Below, one piece after another: positions 6,026-9,768 of a stretch of DNA of 9,768 nucleotides; position 1 is the first letter of the stretch; every line of letters starts with the position of its first letter. The notes under the pieces were generated by a model. That model saw only the letters and a program-made list of their open reading frames with translations, was not told the origin of the DNA and searched no databases. This stretch comes from an uncultured Eubacterium sp. (GTDB taxonomy: Bacteria > Bacillota > Clostridia > Peptostreptococcales > Anaerovoracaceae): positions 1 to 9,768 of the forward strand of contig CANBFZ010000039.1 in NCBI GenBank assembly GCA_947367725.1, in the 5' to 3' direction. The translations under genes and the position numbers were made by a program.

Positions 6026-7678
6026 TTACTGATTTTTTGATAAATCCCCATGGACAAGTTTGCCAGCCACAAAGGTATGGGTCACCTTGGTTTCCAGCAA
6101 TTCTTCCTCCGGTACTTCAAAAATATCCCGATCAAGTACTGCAAGATCCGCGAAATATCCTTCCTGCAAAAGTCCCAGAACATCTTCCTGCCCTGTTGCA
6201 TAATGTGGATTTCTTGTATATAATGCGACCGCGTCAAAACGACTTAGTTTTTGTTCCGGCTGAAATCCGCCTTTTGGCGCGCCGTCCAGCCCGCATCGAG
6301 ATACGGCTGCATAAATACCCGGCATCGGGCTATAGCTTTCTACCGGACAGTCAGAACTTCCCGTCAGACACAATCCTGCCTGCTGCAGTGTATTCCACGC
6401 ATAAGCACCTTTCATCCGTGCAGTACCCAGTCTGTCCTCCATCCATTTCCAGTCTGTTGCCAGAAAAATCGGCTGAATATCCACTACCACCGGTAACTTT
6501 TTCATCCGCGCAAGCAGCGCATCATCTATCAGCTGCACATGAATGATTCGAAAAGGCAGCCGGCTGGCCAGTGTCTCTTCCGATACGCCGCTTTCTCTCT
6601 CTTTGGCAATGGCATATTCAATCGCCGTCAAAGTCGCATCCAGCGCCACATCCCCGATGGCATGTACGGCAGGCTGCAATCCCTTGTGATAGGCTGTAAA
6701 AATTTTTTCATTCAATGCTTCCTGGCTGCAGGTCATAAATCCGCAGTTATTGGGATCATCTGCATAGGGCGAAGCAAGGGCAGCCGAGCGAGATCCCAGA
6801 GACCCGTCCGTAAACAGCTTATACGCACCCTGCTGCACCAAGCGGTACGGATCCTTGCGTTCTTCTTCTGTCAAAGGCTCCTTGTCAAACAATTCGTCCA
6901 GGCAAACCGTTATTCTCACATCCAGCGCTTCTCTTTGTGCTAACGCTCTATAGTAATCGATATCTTCTGTATAGTTCCAAATTTGTGCAGCATAGGTATG
7001 TATATTGGTAATGCCTTTTGTATGCATATCCTGCAGCACAGTCTGGTACACTGCTTCTTTTATGTCCGGATCAAGCAGCGGATCAGGGATGATAAAATCG
7101 AAAATCTTCGTCGCCTGCTCCCGGAACACACCGTTCGGCACACCCTTTTCGTCTTTTTCCACAATACCGCCCGGCGGCTGCAAATAGGCTTCATCCACAC
7201 CGGCAAATTCCAGCGCTCTACTATTCACCACTGCCGCATGAAGGCAGACGCGGCGAATCAAAATGGGATGCCTGCGGCTGACTTTGTCTAAATCCTCTCT
7301 GGTCGGCATTCTATTTTCTGCTAACTTATTCTGGTCAAATGCAACACCTTTAATCCACGTTCCTTCCGGTGTTTTTTCTGCTTTTTCACGCAGAAGTGTA
7401 CACAATTCTTCCATCGTTTTCGCATGTTCCAGGTTCACGAAGGTTTGATTCTGACAGTAGGCGTACATGTGCATATGCGCATCAGACATGCCCGGAATCA
7501 CACTTGCACCTTGCAGGTCGTATTTTATGCGGCTTTCATATCGCGCCGCGTCCGCATTGCTTCCCACAAATACAATTTTGCCGTCTTGTATGCCAATCGC
7601 TTCTACGGTATCTCCAGCCGCTTTCATGGTATAGACCCTGCCATTATATAATAGTGTATCTAAAAGTTCCATAGACAA
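6026..7678 (-). CDS. Amidohydrolase_3 (YtcJ-like) metal-dependent hydrolase
   Basis: A 550-residue member of the same family as the next gene in the operon, but clearly diverged. All expected metal ligands are present: His68 and His70 in MSDAHMH, Lys287 in YKLFTDGSLGSRSAAL (probable carboxylated bridging lysine), His339 in HAIGD, His380 in RIIHVQL and Asp443 in GSSDCPVE. The C-terminal LLQEGYFADLAVLDRDIF rebuilds the small beta domain. The start is TTG at 7678, with AAGGA 6 nt upstream; an ATG two codons on has a poorer spacing of 12. The gene start overlaps the end of the M20 peptidase gene by 19 bp, which points to translational coupling. Relatives deformylate N-substituted formamides or hydrolyse amides. 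The reaction here is not known, but an N-acyl or amide bond is most likely. Confidence 0.9.
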   Translation of the reverse strand: MSMELLDTLLYNGRVYTMKAAGDTVEAIGIQDGKIVFVGSNADAARYESRIKYDLQGASVIPGMSDAHMHMYAYCQNQTFVNLEHAKTMEELCTLLREKAEKTPEGTWIKGVAFDQNKLAENRMPTREDLDKVSRRHPILIRRVCLHAAVVNSRALEFAGVDEAYLQPPGGIVEKDEKGVPNGVFREQATKIFDFIIPDPLLDPDIKEAVYQTVLQDMHTKGITNIHTYAAQIWNYTEDIDYYRALAQREALDVRITVCLDELFDKEPLTEEERKDPYRLVQQGAYKLFTDGSLGSRSAALASPYADDPNNCGFMTCSQEALNEKIFTAYHKGLQPAVHAIGDVALDATLTAIEYAIAKERESGVSEETLASRLPFRIIHVQLIDDALLARMKKLPVVVDIQPIFLATDWKWMEDRLGTARMKGAYAWNTLQQAGLCLTGSSDCPVESYSPMPGIYAAVSRCGLDGAPKGGFQPEQKLSRFDAVALYTRNPHYATGQEDVLGLLQEGYFADLAVLDRDIFEVPEEELLETKVTHTFVAGKLVHGDLSKNQ

Positions 7679-8871
7679 CTTGGTTCCTTTCTTTCGTCTA
7701 TCATCGCTTTTTCTAAAAAACGATACAAAATTTCTGCGGTCTGTACGACCGTATCAATCTGTACATATTCATCGGCGCTGTGATAGTTCCTGCCATCCGG
7801 CCCAAAAATCAATGCCGGTGCGCCGATCCTAGTTCCCAAATAATTAAAATCTCCAATGCTTTGGAAATATGACAAGTTTGGATTTTTACCAGTGATTTCC
7901 CGGACCGTCTCCGCAAACTGTACCGTATAAGGATTGGTTTCCTCCGTCACATATGGCAAAAATCCTTTCGCACCTTCTGACGGTGCTTCGCGAAAACAAA
8001 CCTCCCAACGGCATTTAACGCCTGCCCGTTGCATCGCCTTTTCAATTTCAGATGTAATCGTGGCAGGCGATTCCCCTCTGACAATGTGCCAGAACAAGGT
8101 TACTGCCGCTTGATCTGGCACGCTGCAAGCGCCGCCATCGCAGTCGATTGCAACAACACAAGCTGCACCTTTGCCCAGCTTTTCATCTTCTATATACGTT
8201 ACATGTTCCAGTTCCGCAACAAATTTTGACGCATCGACCGCTGCACTAACGCCTTTGTGCGGATCTGCCGCATGGGCAGACTTTCCGTGAAACCGCACAG
8301 TGAGACCATAACCGCCCCGTGCGCCCAAACACATGGTAGGAAAGGTATGTCCTGTAAATCCAGCGCTGGGCTCTGTGATGATCGAATAGTCAATATCCTT
8401 TAGCAGTCCATCTTCTATCAGCGCATTGGTACCCATGCCGTATGGTCCTTCTTCTACCGATACGAAACTCAATATTAGTTTTCCATGAAAAGATCTATAG
8501 TTTCGTAAAAATTTCTGTACTGCCGCAATTGCGGCGGCGCACCCGGCTTTCATGTCCAGTGCGCCTACGCCGTAAAATCGATCTTCTATGATTTCACCGT
8601 GAGGATTTTTCTTCCACCCCTGGCAAAGCGGTACGGTATCCAGATGTCCATTGAGATGAATCGTCGGACCCTTTCTTCCGCCTGCTACCTCAACAAGCAA
8701 ATTTTTTCCTCGAAATCCGGTGATATTTTTTTCGTAATAAGTATGTACCTTTACCGGTATATTTTGCCCTTTGCATAGCTGGCTGACAAATTCCATGATC
8801 CTTTCTTCTTCAAAGTAAGGACTGTCAATGGCGACCAGTTTTTGCAGCAGCATGATCACTTCATTTCGCAT
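7660..8871 (-). CDS. M20 family metallopeptidase / deacylase (ArgE/DapE/CPG2 type)
   Basis: A 403-residue di-zinc hydrolase of the family that includes acetylornithine deacetylase, succinyl-diaminopimelate desuccinylase and carboxypeptidase G2. Metal and catalytic residues are visible in order: HLNGHLDTVP (His76, catalytic Asp78), GVGALDMKAG (bridging Asp106), SVEEGPYG (general base Glu140, Glu141), TEPS (Glu167) and NYHSADEYV (His364). The lid/dimerisation domain lies at about 185-295, with SAHAADPHKG (His200). The frame stays open upstream to 9066, but that part overlaps the antiporter gene in another frame and lacks homology. The start at 8871 lies 5 nt after the antiporter stop, and translation there is probably coupled since the local Shine-Dalgarno is weak. 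Likely substrates are N-acyl amino acids or small peptides; the exact one cannot be told. Confidence 0.92.
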   Translation of the reverse strand: MRNEVIMLLQKLVAIDSPYFEEERIMEFVSQLCKGQNIPVKVHTYYEKNITGFRGKNLLVEVAGGRKGPTIHLNGHLDTVPLCQGWKKNPHGEIIEDRFYGVGALDMKAGCAAAIAAVQKFLRNYRSFHGKLILSFVSVEEGPYGMGTNALIEDGLLKDIDYSIITEPSAGFTGHTFPTMCLGARGGYGLTVRFHGKSAHAADPHKGVSAAVDASKFVAELEHVTYIEDEKLGKGAACVVAIDCDGGACSVPDQAAVTLFWHIVRGESPATITSEIEKAMQRAGVKCRWEVCFREAPSEGAKGFLPYVTEETNPYTVQFAETVREITGKNPNLSYFQSIGDFNYLGTRIGAPALIFGPDGRNYHSADEYVQIDTVVQTAEILYRFLEKAMIDERKEPSCLWNF

Positions 8872-8876
8872 GATTC

Positions 8877-9768
8877 TTACGCATTCTCTTGCTTTTCTTT
8901 TGCTACCACGGCAGCTTCTTCCGGCGTCTTTTCCCATAAGAACTTCTTGAAGCAGGTGCAAAGGATTGCAATAATCGGCGTCAGGTAGCAGAGGAACGTG
9001 TAAGGCGCATAATGCCATGCATCTACGCCCAGCGCGCCTAAGTAGAATACGCCGCAAAGTCCCCAAGGCACAAGCTGGGAAGTGACTGTACCGGAATCTT
9101 CACAGGTTCTGGAAGCCAGTCTTCTCTGCAGGTTCAGTTTGTCGTATGCTGGCAGATACATTCTTCCTGGAATAATGATCGCTACATACTGAGAACCGGA
9201 CAGGAAATTGACTACAACGGAAGTAATGTTATGCGTAATGACCAGGCTTCTCGGCGTACGTGTCAGTCGTTCCATTTTGTCCAAAATGGCTTCCATAACC
9301 AGACATTTTTCTAAGATGCCGCCATAAGACAATCCCAAATAGCCAAGAGACAGCGTCCACATCATGGACTGAATCCCGCCGCGATTTACCAGAGAGTCTA
9401 CAATATCAGAACCGGTTTCCATAGAGAATCCATAGTTCATGTACGTCATTAGATCATACATATTGTATCCCTGTGTTACCATAGCAATGACCATTGCAAA
9501 CAAAGAACCAATTACCATGATAGCCAAAGCACTAACCTGCTTTACTGCAAGTACCACAATCAGAAGCAGCGGCAGCAGGCTGATTACAACATGTAATGCA
9601 TCAATATCAAAGTGGCTTTCAATTGCCGTTAAGATCTCATTTACACTTGCCATATCCATGTTGGATACAGAATATTTGCTGCCGATCATTGCATACAGCG
9701 CCAAACTGATCACATATGCAGGAACCGTAGTGTAAATCATCGCTCTGACATGAGCAAACAAATTTGCC
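8877..9768 (-). CDS. NhaC family Na+/H+ antiporter, C-terminal part (5' end beyond window)
   Basis: About 297 residues are visible and the frame remains open to the window edge, so the N-terminal half is missing from view. About seven hydrophobic segments can be read, for example YTTVPAYVISLALYAMIG, LHVVISLLPLLLIVVLAV, ALAIMVIGSLFAMVIAMV and PYTFLCYLTPIIAILC. Family motifs are NRGGIQSMMWT, THNITSVVVNFLSGSQY and SRTCEDSGTVTSQLVPW, followed by a charged cytosolic tail. In NhaC relatives the last motif usually continues PWNTCG; here it reads PWGLCG. NhaC-family proteins include Na+/H+ exchangers and the malate/lactate antiporter MleN, so this member may move an organic substrate rather than only cations. 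It is the first visible gene of the hydrolase operon. The promoter lies outside the window. Confidence 0.9.
   Translation of the reverse strand, partial: ANLFAHVRAMIYTTVPAYVISLALYAMIGSKYSVSNMDMASVNEILTAIESHFDIDALHVVISLLPLLLIVVLAVKQVSALAIMVIGSLFAMVIAMVTQGYNMYDLMTYMNYGFSMETGSDIVDSLVNRGGIQSMMWTLSLGYLGLSYGGILEKCLVMEAILDKMERLTRTPRSLVITHNITSVVVNFLSGSQYVAIIIPGRMYLPAYDKLNLQRRLASRTCEDSGTVTSQLVPWGLCGVFYLGALGVDAWHYAPYTFLCYLTPIIAILCTCFKKFLWEKTPEEAAVVAKEKQENA

Noticed and set aside
6037..6943. Several + strand open frames of 80-170 codons opposite the amidohydrolase genes
   Set aside because: Antisense shadows: no ribosome sites, odd composition, and the - strand frames carry full family motifs.
8872..9066. 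65-codon N-terminal extension of the M20 peptidase frame
   Set aside because: It lies inside the antiporter coding sequence in another frame, is Arg/Cys-rich and is not part of the M20 fold; the start at 8871 fits the family.
1..9768. CRISPR arrays, IS ends, tRNA or rRNA genes
   Set aside because: No regularly spaced repeats, transposase-like frames, long terminal inverted repeats or cloverleaf-type sequences were seen on reading both strands.

Overview
The window looks like a low-to-mid GC Firmicute, probably an anaerobic clostridial-type bacterium. The support is strong AGGAG-type ribosome binding sites, several TTG starts, a type I asparaginase and a NhaC-family antiporter, with amino-acid and amide-degrading enzymes clustered together. 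Gene families were recognised by reading the proteins, not by a search, so the taxon is an inference.

Left part (1-870): an AT-rich GntR/FCD regulator gene on the + strand, driven by a textbook consensus promoter. Two identical 12-bp palindromes and a third inverted repeat sit in and around that promoter, which suggests autoregulation. A hairpin at about 820-872 lies between this gene and the convergent deoD and can terminate both.

Middle-left (889-2170, - strand): deoD (purine nucleoside phosphorylase) lies downstream of a YciI-domain gene. Each has a recognisable promoter, and the two promoters share a sequence element. A 35-codon open frame with coding-like rhythm lies upstream of the yciI promoter; it may be a small gene or a gene remnant.

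Centre (2198-3270, + strand): ansA, a cytoplasmic type I L-asparaginase, with an extended -10 promoter. It ends only 11 bp from the convergent operon.

Right part (3282-9768, - strand, transcribed right to left): a tightly packed operon of a NhaC-family antiporter (cut by the window edge), an M20 metallopeptidase, two Amidohydrolase_3 (YtcJ-like) hydrolases and a BTAD/SARP-like regulator with an unassigned C-terminal domain. Gaps are 5 bp, a 19-bp overlap, 18 bp and 26 bp. The simplest reading is a transport and hydrolysis unit for an amide or N-acyl-amino-acid type substrate, with its regulator encoded last. The substrate cannot be read from the sequence. One hydrolase has Tyr where its paralogue has a presumed metal-ligand His. 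No tRNA, rRNA, IS element or CRISPR array was seen, and no gene-free stretch exceeds 300 bp.
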